Of a DNA stretch of 64,000 nt, positions 33,966 to 47,300 are shown piece after piece; position 1 is the first letter of the stretch; each line of letters begins with the position of its first letter. The notes below the pieces were generated by a model. It saw only the letters and a list, made by a program, of their open reading frames with translations, was not told the origin of the DNA and ran no database searches. The translations under genes were made by a program, and so were the position numbers. The DNA is from Labia minor (Eukaryota; Arthropoda; Insecta; Dermaptera; Spongiphoridae): NCBI GenBank assembly GCA_963082975.1, contig OY720346.1:37289787-37353786 (forward strand). The letters are read 5' to 3'.

Positions 33966-34070
33966 CAGCTCGGTATCCCAGGTATTAATATTACCAGCCA
34001 AACCCAATAATAATGAATCATTTTTTTTAACTTAAGTACCGAGCCGAGGCTCGGGGTCCCGGTACTATAT
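33966..34070 (+). repeat. ~105-bp repeat, copy 2
   Basis: CAGCTCGGTATCCCAGGTAT through GAGCCGAGGCTCGGGGTCCC. It is followed by a GA microsatellite and a CCGGGA/TCCCGG hairpin (34116-34130) that joins the next F1 fragment. Confidence 0.75.
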
Positions 34071-34142
34071 ATATATAGAGAGAGAGAGAGACTTGCCATA
34101 CGTTCCGGTTTCGCCGGGACAGTCCCGGATATACTGGATAAC

Positions 34143-34546
34143 GGTCATTATTCAAAATTCGTAGTTTTCTATCAACTTTTGAGAAATCTAGCTCATTCAG
34201 TAGAGGATCATTACCTACCACGTTTTGATTTTTTTCCATCTAAACTGACCGTAAAAATAAAGGAAAATGTTTGATAGTTTTTCACATGATTAAAAATTGT
34301 ATAAAACTGCTATATATAGAATTTCAGCTTGTTTGAATCGCTGAAAGTAATTTTTTCAACACGACTACAAATCACGCGCCAGCACGTGTCGAGGTGTTAT
34401 CAACAAAGAGCCAAACATGCGCTGGTTTAATAAATATTATTTATTATTTTAATTTATAATTTATAATTAATTAAATTTAATTTAAATATAATATATGTTA
34501 TTTAATCCAATTCAAATTTGCGAGATAGTCGAGTGGAGACACTCCA
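34143..34546 (+). mobile_element. Helentron-like element F1, 3' two-thirds
   Basis: It begins inside the core (CATTATTCAAAATTCGTAG) and runs to the 3' end GCGAGATAGTCGAGTGGAGA, CACTCCAT. The 5' hairpin and microsatellite are lost or replaced by the GA tract. Confidence 0.88.
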
Positions 34547-34756
34547 TATTTTTTAAGTTCAAATAGAGAAAAATAATGATATGATAATAGTATAGAAAGG
34601 AAGATATATTAATTAGAAACGCACCAGCAAATTTATTAATATTCGCGGACAAACTGGTACTATTCTTAAAATAATTCACGGTTCATAAATAATATTTTTT
34701 AAATGAACCACATACTATATGCTTTGAAGGGAGCTGTTGAATGGAAAAATATTTTT

Positions 34757-35160
34757 TTTAAATATATTTCATAAGGTTCTTATACAAAATAAAACAATAA
34801 AATTACGAAAGTTAATTAAAAAAAATGATGAAGTCATCTCCACGAGATGAACCATCAATTTAACGGATTAGAAAATTCAATTCTATTAAAATGATTCTGT
34901 TGAATAATCCATCGACTCTCAGATTTCTCGGAATTCGATGAAGAAATATTTTGCTATTGAAAATTCAATTATCATTTTAAAAGATTAGACTTTTTTATAT
35001 ATAATCTATTTTAACCAAAATTACCTTACTAAATACATATATTCTCATTCATTCTCCATGTTGCTCATTAAGTAATTTGAAAAAAATTTTAAATCATTAT
35101 TTTAAAAATAAATAAAAAAATAATCTATTGTAATCATCATTGTATGAGTATTTTGCACAT
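34757..35160 (-). repeat. Long-range inverted repeat, partner of 11450-11860
   Basis: The landmarks listed for the partner appear in reverse complement: ATAAGGTTCTTATACAAA, TGATGAAGTCATC, TAATCCATCGAC and ATAATCTATTGTAAT. Confidence 0.7.
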
Positions 35161-35994
35161 CTAGCTGTTTAGTGGAGTTATGACAAATTAATAAATAATA
35201 CTTAATGTCAAATATATATATATATATGTTATGTTCGTTTGTGTACGCTTCAAACACTCAAAATATTCTGCACCGATTTAACTCAAATTTTAGTCCGATA
35301 TATAACCCGCATTAAAGATGGTTTTTATCTATTTTTTGCATCATTAGCATACCTTTGACCGTGAGAAAACAGTTTTTTAACGGTCATCGGGGTACCAGTG
35401 ACTGCGCCATTTGTCGGAACTCGCTATTACTGAATAATGACAATCGCAGTAACATGTGAAATAATACCTGTTCACAATTACATTTTTTAACAATAATTTA
35501 TTATCAATCAATAGTTTTTATATTTTGCCAAAGATATATTAATTATTATTCGAAGATGATGAATCATAAGGAAATAAAATTAATTTGAGAGGAATTTTAT
35601 CAAAATGAATGAAAATTTTATCTAGGTTATTGTTTAAAATTATTGCACAATTCATTTTTCAATAGTTTTTTAAGTGTATACGTACCATCTGAGAAATGAA
35701 ATTAATATTAGCTACACATGACACTCATATGATAAATAAAAAGTTAACAAAGCTTGTGTATAAGAAAATAAGAAAAAAGAAAATCTTTTTGTTAGTTTTC
35801 TTTAGTTTTTCTTATTCTCTCTATTATTATTTATCAAAAACTTCAATATTATTTTTAACAATAATTGGAAAAGACTAAACATTAAATGTTTAAATTCTTA
35901 TTGTTAAGTAAAAATTAAATATATTTATATCAATAAAATTTAATTTATGATTTAATTAAAATTAATACAATTAATTTATTTTTATTTTATTTTT
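35161..35994. other. AT-rich intergenic DNA
   Basis: A moderately complex patch at 35230-35470 (CTCAAAATATTCTGCACCGA, GGGGTACCAGTGACTGCGCC) may be an old repeat. No supported gene. Confidence 0.3.
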
Positions 35995-36553
35995 ACTATC
36001 TCGCCGAATTTTCGATGTCGAGATTTTGATGTTGTTGAAGGTTCCTGAATCATTTTCACTAAGGTTGAGAAAAATCTAGGTGTGTATGTGTGTGTATATG
36101 TATGTTGACAAGATTACGCAAAAACGGTTTGTGCTAGAATAATGATATTTCGTACACGGGCATTATTCAAAATTCGTAGTTTTCTATCAACTTTTGAGCA
36201 ATGTAGATCAACCGGAAGAAGATCATTACCTACAACGTTTTAATTTTTTTCCCTCTAAAGTGACCGTAAAAATAAAGATATATGTTTGATAATTTTTCAT
36301 ATCATTAAAGATTGTATAAAACTGCTAGATATAGAATTTCAGCTTGATTGAATCGCTGAAAGTACAGGAATTCATTTTTTAACACTGCAAATCACGCGCC
36401 AACACGTGGCGTGGTGCCATCAACAAAGAGCCAAACATGTGCTGGCTTAATAAATATCATTTATTAATTTTAATTTATAATTAATTAAATTTAATTTAAA
36501 TATAAAATATGTTATTTAATCCAATTCAAATTGCGAGATAGTCGAGTGGGGAC
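35995..36553 (+). mobile_element. Helentron-like element F1
   Basis: It starts ACTATCTCGCCG with the rest of the hairpin deleted, then AATTTTCGATGTCGAGAT. It has a (TG)n tract near 36085 and ends GCGAGATAGTCGAGTGGGGAC with the 3' hairpin truncated. Confidence 0.85.
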
Positions 36554-37873
36554 TTATTTAAATTTTAGAAAACATTATCTCATATACTTATTAAAATATA
36601 TTTTTTTACTTTTAGACCTAGTATAAATTAGCTTTCTAAAAATTCTAATAAATAAAATACTAAATACCCAATCATTTGCATTTAATAGACTAGAAAATAT
36701 TGATTTTTTCAATTTATTTTAAATTATTGTATATACTTTTTTCTCTAATTTTTTTCTACTTTCACTTATAAATTGAATTTTTAAAATAATCAAACTTTAA
36801 AATACTTATTGTCAAATTTATTTATAATTAATACAATAAATTATAACTAATATATAATTATTTATAAAATGTATTAAACAAGTTATTACTATTATCATAT
36901 TAATATATTACTATTATAATTATATTTTTCAAATCTAATCCAATTAATTGTTGAATATTTGTTTCTATTTTCACATAGAAATCTATAAATTTTTAAATAT
37001 ATAAATTAAGTTTTTTTTTCTTTTGTATATGAATATTAGTCTTTATATAAAATAATATTTTTATTAATTTGGAAAAACAAGGTAATTATTTATTCTTTTA
37101 TTTCTAATTATAAATTGAAGTACAAATTTTAATGTTACTTTTAGTTTCCAAAATGAATTAACAATGTGATAATAATTGAGTTTAAACATTTCTTTTGATT
37201 ATAATAATTACGAACAATAATAATTTAGATTGTATAGACCATAAAATCACATATATAAAGGATTTACGTTCAATTGATATTGAATAAAACTAGGTTTCGA
37301 ATTTCTATGAATGGTTGGAAAGTAGAATAGAAACAAAAAAGGCAAATCAGTGATCAAATCGAAATTGGCCTGGATATGAATTGATTATTAAAGCGGTGAA
37401 GGGAGGTCAAGTGTAAAGATAGGATTATGTTATATAAGCGTTTAATTTACATTTGATATTTGACGAAGTGACATATACAAAATGACTCATTTCTATAATA
37501 TTAAGAAAAAGAAAAGAAGAAAGAAAATTGTGAAGCTTGAATGGAAGTTTAAAATAATAACTATTCTTGAATTTAATAGATGTATTTAATAATAACACAG
37601 ATTTATTTTATTTTAAACTAATTAAAAATTGAAATTACAATTTGACATTGAACTTGTTTCAATTTAAATTATCATTATAAACCTTTTTTAATTTTTTGAA
37701 TTAAGTTTTAATTAAACAAAATCAATTATTAAGACGGGATGAGATTGTGAAATACATACAGAAAATAAAGATTAGATGACCATATAAAGATGAAGTGTTT
37801 AATAAAACAAAAAACAAAAAATTACAAGCATAACAAATCCACAATGGAATTTTATTTTGCTGGTCCCTCTATA
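36554..37873. other. AT-rich intergenic DNA without recognisable features
   Basis: No ORF, repeat or splice-site arrangement that I can support. Confidence 0.4.
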
Positions 37874-37950
37874 TATTTTAAATATTTAAATAAAATGTAG
37901 AGATTATAGATATATAGTACCTGGTCCCACCTCTCGGTCATTAAAAAAAT

Positions 37951-38199
37951 CTGGAGCATCTCCACTCAACTATCTCGTAAATTTGAATTGGATTAATTAA
38001 CATATATTATAATTAAAGTAAATTTAATTAATTATAAATTAAAATTAATAAATAATATTTATGAAAAAAGCGCGTGTTTGGTTCTTTGTTGATGGCACCA
38101 CGTCATTTGCTAGCGCGTGATTTGTAGTTGTGTTAAAAAATGAATTCCGGTACTTTCAGGGATTCAATCAAGCTGAAATTCTATATATAGCAGTTTTAT
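37951..38199 (-). mobile_element. F1 3' half, left arm
   Basis: Minus-strand F1 from the ATAGAATTTCAGCTTGATTG region to the 3' end (CTCCAG at 37951). It is truncated where the palindrome turns. Confidence 0.85.
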
Positions 38200-38200
38200 A

Positions 38201-38505
38201 CTGACCGTAAAAATAAAATAATATGTTTGATAGTTTTTCACATGATTAAAAATTGTATAAAACTGATATATATAGAATTTCAGCTTGATTGAATCGCTGA
38301 AAGTACCGGAATTCATTTTTTAACAGGACTACAGATCACGCGCCAGGACGTGACCTGGGACCATCAACAAAGAACCAAACACGCACTGGTTTAACAAATA
38401 TTATTTATTAATTTTAATTTATAATTAATTTAATTTAATTTAATTATAATATATATTAATTAATCTAATTCAAATTTACGAGATAGTCGTGTGGAAACAC
38501 TCCAG
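38201..38505 (+). mobile_element. F1 3' half, right arm
   Basis: Plus-strand F1 from CTGACCGTAAAAATAAAATA to GATAGTCGTGTGGAAACACT, CCAG. Confidence 0.85.
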
Positions 38506-38587
38506 ATTTTTTTTAATGGCCGAGAGGCGGGACCAGGTACTATATATCTATAATCTATACATTTTATTTTATTTAAATATTTAAAAT

Positions 38588-38928
38588 ACCGTTACCTACC
38601 ACGATTTCATATTTTTTCCTCTAAACTGACCCTAAAAATAAAGTAATGTTTGATAGTTTTTCACATGATTAAAATTTGTATTAAACTGCTTTATATAGAA
38701 TTTTAGCTTGATTGAACCGCTGAAAGTACCGGAATTCATTTTTTAACACGACTACAAATCACGCGCCAGCACGTGACGTGGTGCCATCAACAAAGAACCA
38801 AACACGCGCTTTTTTCATAAATATTATTTATTAATTTTAATTTATAATTAATTAAATTTACTTTAATTATAATATATGTTAATTAATCCAATTCAAATTT
38901 GTGAGATAGTCGAGTGGAGACGCTCCAC
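38588..38928 (+). mobile_element. Helentron-like element F1, 3' half
   Basis: It runs from CCGTTACCTACCACGATTTC to GATAGTCGAGTGGAGACGCT, CCA. It abuts the palindrome, giving three F1 3' halves in about 1 kb. Confidence 0.85.
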
Positions 38929-39024
38929 ATTTTTTATACAATTAAAACTGCGCAGTTAATTTGAGGGTATATGTGTCTCTATAATGTTAATTATTTAAAT
39001 GTATCTTATTTCATTACATTTATC

Positions 39025-39095
39025 AATCTAAAGCTCTTTGGGACAACAATCACATTCCTCCAAATATCCTTCTTGTGAGCCATGCTATCTATTTC
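39025..39095 (-). mobile_element. Small LINE tail fragment
   Basis: AAAGCTCTTTGGGACAACAA and ACATTCCTCCAAATATCCTT resemble the LINE stretch AAAGTTCTTGGCAGCTACAA, CCACATTTCTCCAAGTGTCC at 20997. Confidence 0.45.
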
Positions 39096-39424
39096 TATAA
39101 AATAAACGAAACTCCATTTTGTTATTGCTATCTGAATATTGAACGATCCGCTTCAATGAATGTTCGTTGCTAAGCAAAAGTAAACATTTCATACTTGGAT
39201 TTAGTAAACACATCTCGTTACAACAAAATAAAAAATATATAAGAAATCTTTAAATAATACCAATCTACAGGAAAATAGTATTTTTATCAGGTAAAGTACC
39301 ATTTAAAGATTTTATTATATATATATATATATTATTATATTTTTGGATCAACAAAAAAAATAATTCTTTATTTTAACATCAAATATACCGTGAATTTAAA
39401 AGGTCATTGATTTAAAGTCTATGT

Positions 39425-39692
39425 CAGTGATTCTCAAACACTGTGCCGCGTCACTTTTGTGTGCCGCGAGATTATCAAAATATGCCGCCAAATTATTACA
39501 AATGTAAAGAGGCTCTTAAACATTTCCGACTTTTTTTTCTAAATTTTTTTTCATTTGGTTTAAAAAAAGGTAAACCGTTTTTGGGACCACTTTTTTCAAT
39601 ATGGTAAACTTTTACACTTATTTTTTTCTTTGTGTGCCGCCAAATTTTTAAAAGTGTGCCGCGGTAAAAAACAAAAAGTTTGAGAATCACTT
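39425..39692. mobile_element. hAT-type miniature element with perfect 8-bp target duplication
   Basis: GTCTATGT at 39417-39424 and 39693-39700 flanks the ends CAGTGATTCTCAAAC and GTTTGAGAATCACTT (outermost base eroded). GTGCCGC repeats lie inside. Length 268 bp, no transposase. Confidence 0.9.
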
Positions 39693-40484
39693 GTCTATGT
39701 TGATCACTGAATAATTCACAAAGTTCTTTTCAAAAGTTATTGAATTTCATTTTAAAAAAAATTATAAAATAATAGAAATAAATCAAATCAAATAGAAAAA
39801 ATCACTAAATGTTATTCCGTTAATTAAATTATTATCAAGAAAATACATTTCACAAGTGCGACAAATGTGAATGTGCACGAAAATAATTGCAAATCATTTA
39901 AAAGAAATTAATTAAAAAGTATCTTAAAGACGCGCTCTCTTTTTATCATTTTTTAAACAAATTAAAAAATTGCCAAGTGAAAAAGAGAGAGATGATTCAT
40001 TTTTCATGAACGTTTGGCTTCAATCGGATAAAATCGTTCCATCTCATTAACTGATTTTCTATCTCTTTTCCACTCATGCCTAGAAACAATTTTCATTTAT
40101 TCTAAGTGATTTTAAAGAAATGTGGGTGACTGGTTAGAAAAATACGAGCCGAACTGAAACATTGCCAATGAGAACTCTATTTCACCTATCCCTCTTATGG
40201 AATTATTGATTTATTATTGTTATTATTATTGGTATTATTTTCATAACGTCAAAAGAGTATACATTTATAAATAAAAATAACAATTTTCAAACTTTTTTCA
40301 TATTTGGAGGAACAAATTATTTTTTTATATCAAAAAATTATATAATAATCATTAATAATGATTCTTTTAAAGTAATACATTATTCAATATTTCGATATTT
40401 ATTTCAAACATACTACTTTACTCTATTCAAATTTCAAATACATATCTTGGAAATATTTGAAACCTTTGACTTTGTACGTCCTAC

Positions 40485-40695
40485 GCAAGGACTAACGCCT
40501 TTCAAGTCAGTTATATCAATTAGGTTTCCTATGATCAATAGAGGCGCTAACAAATAGCTTCCCAGGCTGGTTTGATTCAGTCCTATAGACCCCATCTATA
40601 GAAATTCCCTTGCCAGGCCCGAGACTTGAACCCAGGACCACGACAATGTTAACCAACTACGCTAACCTTTCACCTTGTGGAGCCTTCTTTAAAAT
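40485..40695 (-). mobile_element. tRNA-derived SINE (putative)
   Basis: On the minus strand GGTTAGCGTAGTTGGTTAAC holds an A-box match (TAGCGTAGTTGG) and GGGTTCAAGTCTCGGG a B-box match (GGTTCAAGTCT), with tRNA-like spacing. A non-tRNA body follows (AGGGAATTTCTATAGATGGG, GACTGAATCAAACCAGCC). That head-plus-body layout is typical of a tRNA-related SINE. It lies about 110 bp upstream of the CFAP53 first coding exon. Confidence 0.6.
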
Positions 40696-40803
40696 ATTTA
40701 TAGAAAATTTTAAATCAATATTTTGATATCAAAAATTTATTAATATGTATATAGGTAGTATTACATAGCCTTTAAGAGTAACAATTATCTAAAAATTTTC
40801 AGC

Positions 40804-41016
40804 ATGCCAACTGGAAGATGTCCAAATACTCAGAATTTACCACCAGTTCGTAAGATCTGTCGCAATTATGAAAAAAAACGATCATTCTTGGATCAAAATC
40901 CGCCGTTAATGTTGGGACAACCACTCACGCAACACCTAAAACCACCAGAGAAGAAGTCCAATTGGCCTTTTAATGAAAGAATGGTCAAAGGACCGGGTGT
41001 TGACCTCTACGGAATG
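40804..41016 (+). CDS. CFAP53: CFAP53-like, coding exon 1
   Basis: Starts MPTGRCPNTQN, ends VDLYGM with donor ATG|GTAACC, phase 0. Pro/Lys-rich N-terminus, not coiled coil. Confidence 0.8.
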
Positions 41017-41265
41017 GTAACCCTTCTCATCTAATCAAATCTTATTTTATCGATTTCGCTAGAATATTATATAAAATTTAAAAGATTCTCATTTAATCAA
41101 ATCTTTTCAAAAGATCTTTTTATAAGACGAGCCTCGAAATGTTTTGTTAACGAAAAAACGGTAGATGAAGAAAATAACTTTTGAATGTCAAGGTGAACAT
41201 TAAGCTTGTTATTGATCGGTACTACCGGCTTTAATATATATTTTTTTGCAAGATTTATATGTATA

Positions 41266-41307
<42 letters not shown>

Positions 41308-44300
41308 TATATATAATATGAATATAAGAATAGACCAAGAAAGGGAGAAGGGGATGAAAGAACTTAGTCCGATAACGGATATTAAACTTAACACAGAATA
41401 TAAAAGGGGAATGATTAATTAGATTATTTCAAGAGATTTCACCTTTAGCTTATAAAATTAAACTATAATATTTATATGAAAGAAAAAGGTCAAATAACCT
41501 TAGAAAATAAATTGTCAGTTATTTTATGAATATATACTAAATTTATATTTAGGTTTTTACTATCTCGCCAGAGATAGTATTGCGATCGCAAAAATTTTCG
41601 ATGTCGAGATTTTGATGTTTTTATACGTTTTGAAGGTTCCTGAATCATTTACACTAAGGTTGAGAAAAATGTGTGTGTATGTAGACAAGATTACGCAAAA
41701 ACGGTTTGAGCTAGAATAATGAAATTTGGTATACGGGCATTATTTAAAATTCGTAGTTTTGTATCAACTTTTGAGAAATGTGAGTCATTACCTACCACGT
41801 TTTCATTTTTTTTCCTCTAAACTGACCGTAAAAATAAAGATATATGTTTGATAGTTTTTCACATGATTAAAAATTGAATAAAACTGCTATATATAGAATT
41901 TCAGCTTGATTGAATTTCTGAATGTACCGGAATTAATTTTTTAACACGTTGACGCCAGTGCGTGACTGGTGCCTGCCATCAACAAAGAGCCAAACACGCG
42001 GTGGTTTAATAAATATTATTTATTAATTTTTTATTTATAATTTAATTAATTTTTTATTTATAATTTAATTAATTAAATTTAATTTAATATATGTTATTTA
42101 ATCCCATGCAAATTTGCGAGATATTCGAGTGGAGACACTCCAGATTTTTTTTAATATTATGAGTTTGGTTCATGTTTTTTGTTAATAAATTGATTTGTTT
42201 TAATTTTTTGAAAAATATTTACTTAAATAACAATTTTATTATTGAATATGTATATCATATATAAATACAGAACAAACACACACCCATTCTTCCTGAATAA
42301 TTTGTAATACTACTAAAATCAATTTTTTTGAAAATAAAATTATTTTAACTTCTCCGTTAAGATAATATTTATTTCTATCATTAATCAAAATTTTTTATTC
42401 CATTCTTCATTCTTACAGCTTATAGAAATTTAGAAGTTTGGTTCAATGGTACGAGCCTTAATAAATTCAATTATTTAATATAATTAATATAAATACAATA
42501 TTTAATGAAATTAAAATTAGTTTTTTATTTTTTTAATAAAATATTGTATTATATTTTGCATGGTTTAAAAAAAAATATTTTATGAAAAAAGATTGGAAAC
42601 CAAATATTAATTTGTTTAGATGATAATTAATAACAATTAATATATTTATATAAATATATATTTTTAATTTCAGGTAGCTCGGGCGAAAGGTACCGATTGG
42701 AAATGGAGATCCATGTTAGCTCAGCAACGAATTGAAGGAGACAGAAAATTTGAAAAACCTATTCCATTCGATATTAAAGCCGAATTTTTGAAAAAAACGG
42801 ACAGCAAATTATTTGCAACCAGAGTGGAGCGTTTAGTAGAATCACAATTGAAAACCTATGAAGATAGTCTTGAAATACGTCGTGATAAGTGCATAATATT
42901 TAACATAATTTAGTTCTAATAATTAATTTAATATATACATATAAAGTTTTGTTCAAAAGAAAAGGTGAATTTTTAATTTTCGCGGGCTGTTTTTAATTCG
43001 ATTATCGAATTTTTTTTGTTATATTGGTACACATATGTTTCTCATATGTTGACATTATCAACCATTTTGGATTAGTAGTTTGTTGTCGTCAGCTGAAAAA
43101 ATTAGTCACATTTTGTATGAAACTCCATAGGGGAGGAGGTGATTTTTTAGTGAATTTCAAGTCATTTTGAAATTGTGGAAATCGAAAAAGGGAACAATTA
43201 TTCCTCCAATTATGACTAAAATTAACCATTTTTTATTTTTAATTATCTCATTAAAATAATCTCTTGATATTTTTAGAAATTGTTTGCAAATATAAACAGC
43301 TTAGTACTTATCTCTTAAACATTTCGAAATTGCAAATTAAACATCATGTAAAATTATTATAGTCTGCAACCTTATGACTGACTATATGACCCATTTGGTA
43401 ATTTAAAGTGTCACATCAAAGTCGTCATAACAATATTTTAAAAACACTCACAGCAAAAAAATACGCAAGACTTGATTTTTTGATTATTCATATTTTACTT
43501 ATATATTATAAGCATTTATATGATATTTATCAAGATTTATAGACAAATAATTTACAAAAGAGATTCCCAATGGACTTTTGAATAGGGTCGACAGAACCTA
43601 AGGGGCTATTGGGGGTCGATGGCGAAATTTCCTGTTTCAATTACTATAAAAATCTGGAGTGTCTCCACTCGACTATCCCGCAATTTGAATTGGATTAAAT
43701 AACACATATATTATATATTCAAATTAAATTTAATTAATTATAAATTAAAATTAATAAATAATATTTATTAAACCAGCGCGTGTTTGGTTCTTTGTTGATG
43801 GCACCACGTCACATGCTGGCGCGTGATTTGTAGTCGTGTTAAAAAATGAATTCCGGTACTTTCAGGGATTCAATCAAGCTGAAATTCTATATATAGCAGT
43901 TTTATTCAATTTTTAATCTTGTGAAAAACTATCAAACATATATCTTTATTTTTACGGTTACTTTAGAGGAAAAAAAATGAAAACGTGGTAGTCGTCCGAA
44001 TGAGCTACATTTCATAAAAGTTGATAGAAAACTATGAATTTTGAATAATGCCCGTGTACCAAATTTCATTATTCTAGCTCAAACCATTGTCTGCTAGTCC
44101 CCATAGTAGTACTATATATTAAATTATATTTATTACACTTTTATTTATTCATATATATTCATGTTTTATGATATCTTTTTAAGGAATTTCTCGTTGGAAT
44201 TTTTGTTAAAAATTTTCAACCTAAATAAAATAAGGTTTACCTTAAGTAGTGTTTTGAGAGTTAATTTTTTTTGTAAATTAATATTTTCCTCAATAATTTT

Positions 44301-47300
44301 TATATAAAAGAATATTTAATAATATTTATTAACTATTATCGGAGAGAAAAGTTATGAAATCTATTATTAATCAAAATTGGAACCTGATATTAAAAATATT
44401 ATAAAAAACATCAGCATAAACCGTCACATTATTTTTTTTTTATTTAGAAATCCCTATTAATCATTTATGAAATTATTAATTTACAAAATATTTAATTGAA
44501 GGTTGTTTTGTTAAATGATATTAACTGTTCTACTACTATTAATGTAATAAAAATATTTACTTTGTTATAGAAATGTTTAAAATATTTAATATAGTATAAA
44601 TGCTCATAGTCCTATGATAAATTTTATTAATAAAACTTATACTTCATCAAAAATGGGTCTTCAACGAGAAGAAAGTTTAAAAGGGGCCGACGTAGATAAA
44701 ACCTTGATTTAGAGAAATTGGAAAATTTAAGTAAATATTTCCCGCGAGCACAGAAAATTATATTTATTTATAATAAAATCTACATAATTAGATTAAAATT
44801 TTAACTTCAACCTTCATAAAAATTATATAAATGCTTATAATATGTTCAAATATATTACTATAAAATAAATAATAATCAATAAATCAATTTTTATTTTTTA
44901 TATTTAAAATAATTAATTATTAATTATTTTCTCAAAAAATTTAATTACATGATTTTCGAAAAGCCTATTTTAACATTTTAAACTGAACCAAAACTTCACA
45001 AACAATTTAAATTTACATAATTTAAATCCACAATTATATATATGTAGATTAGAAAAGGTTATCGACTCCTAGTATATATGTATATTATATTAAATTATTA
45101 CTATTATAAACCTCTATTTTATAAATTTAAATATAATAAATTTATTTAAAATATTTATTTATATTCATTGATTTAATTTTTTATATATCTTCTTTTTAGA
45201 TTGAGAAATCTTCTTATTGAGGAGGATAAAGCACATATTGAATTGTATGTTGATCGTTCTCAAAAGGCAGATGATAATCATTTTCAAGATATGAAAGATG
45301 AGGTGAGAAAATTGAAAGAAGAAGAAGAAGCTAAAAGGCTGAAGTTGGTAGAAGAAAAACGAATTCAACAATATGCGTATGTATTTTAATATTTAGAATA
45401 AAGGAATGAGAATTCCAACTAAAATATTAATTTTATTCACACACACAATTAAATAATAATTACTTGATTATTATTCTTTCTCTAATTTATAAAAATTTTA
45501 AAGTAAAAAATACATAGAAACAATTTTAAAATTAAATAATAATATATATATATTTTAAATTTAAATTATTGTTGATATTCACATCATTATTATTGACTAC
45601 TGATTATTTAAATTTTTTAAATGAATGGAAAAACTATTGTATATTTAATAATTTTATATAATTTTTTTTTGTTTTTGATAATTAGGAATCGTTTCGATGA
45701 GTATCGAACTCAAAATGGAAAGCGCAATCGCCTAATAACACGGGAAGTGCAAGTTTATCAAATTTATGAACAAAAACAATTGGAAGCGAATCGGAAAGCA
45801 ATTGAAAATCAATGGATTCAACTTGAACGTAAACAATTGGAAGAAAAGGTTCTTTATGATTCAATAATATATAATATATACAAGTATACATATTATACAA
45901 GTATATACTTTTTACTTTCATGAACACTTCTATTTATTATCATTTTAATAACCCATATAATCATATTTTTTCCTTATCTATTCTTAAAATATCCATTATA
46001 TACACATAAGTTGTTAATCATAAATTGCCTTTTTTTGTATATTCTATTGTTTATAAAAATTTTTATTATTTATTTTTAGATTATATTAAATTAAAATTCT
46101 TTCATTTTATAGAATATCGAGTAGAGTAGTAAATAAAAAATACTGTTTAAGATTGTTTTTGTTTTAATAAGAATAAATTAATGTAATCAATGTCGAAATT
46201 ATATATTTTAAAAAAATACTGTTAATGTTTAGTTTTTAAGGATTTTACGTATGGTGCTATAATAAACATGAATAATTAGAGAAAAAATAATGTATTAAAT
46301 TTAAAATATACTTATCATCAAATTTTTGTGTGGAAAAAAGTTATACGGCATATCATTATAGTCCTAAAAATATTATTAAATTTAAAAAAGTGTAAATCAT
46401 AATAGTTTTAACTAATAAAAATTTTTGCATATCCGAATTTCATTAAATTTGATTTTTGTAAAATTTTATAGTTTCTTTTATTTAACATTTCTTAGAGTAG
46501 AAAATATTTTTTATTACATTTGATTTATTTAAGACACATAGTTTATTTATCAAATTAAAAATTTAAAATTAAGATTCATCTAAAATTTAATAAGCATAAT
46601 ATAATTATTTTAAGAATATGTGATTTATTGTTATTGAACTATTTTTAATTTTTCTTTTTCTTTTTCTATGAATTCCTCAATAAATAATTTAGAGATTGGA
46701 GGATGAGAAACGCGAAAGAGAAAGACTGGAGCGTGAATTGAACATGAGAAAAGTCCTTGATGAACAAATTCGTGAACGGGAAGAGGAGCAAATTAAAAAA
46801 ATAAGAGAAGAACGGGAGGCTAATGAAAAATTTAAGAAAATGCTTGCAGAGGATAAACAAAGAGAAATTGAAGGTGATATATAAATATTTATTTATTATC
46901 TCTTTTATATGTTAAAGTATTATATACTAAACACTAAAATGTTACTAGACTAACATGTTTTTAAATAGTTATAATAATTTCCCTGATGTTAATTTCCTGA
47001 AGTGTCATTATGCACACTCTTTTTTAGTTGTCATATATGTTACTTTAATCAACTAACAAATCAAAAGGCTTATTATATTATAAGTAATAGGCTATGTTCT
47101 TACATATATTCAGCTAGCTAATTAATGCTAAATGTTAAAACGTAACTTTAAATTTTAATTTACAATAAATATATAATTACTTACCTTTGATACAATTAAT
47201 AATATATATTATTATTGTAAATTATACTCTAGTAATTTATATATATATATAACGACTGCAGAATAAGCAGTCGAAACGTTGTAAAATTATTTTAATTTAA

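Larger units (their letters stand above)
37874..38588. repeat. ~715-bp palindromic inverted duplication containing two F1 halves
   Basis: The two arms meet near 38200. Each arm has an F1 3' half (37951-38199 minus; 38201-38505 plus) with its 3' end facing outward. The similarity continues about 80 bp past the F1 ends into flanking DNA: GACCGAGAGGTGGGACCAGG on the inverted left side against GGCCGAGAGGCGGGACCAGG on the right, then the complement of AAATATTTAAATAAAATGTA. Because host flank is included, this is an inverted duplication of a locus and not two independent insertions. Confidence 0.88.

Noticed and set aside
40485-40695. Functional tRNA gene on the minus strand
   Set aside because: Box motifs match, but the region continues into a non-tRNA body and lacks a paired acceptor stem; a SINE is the better reading.
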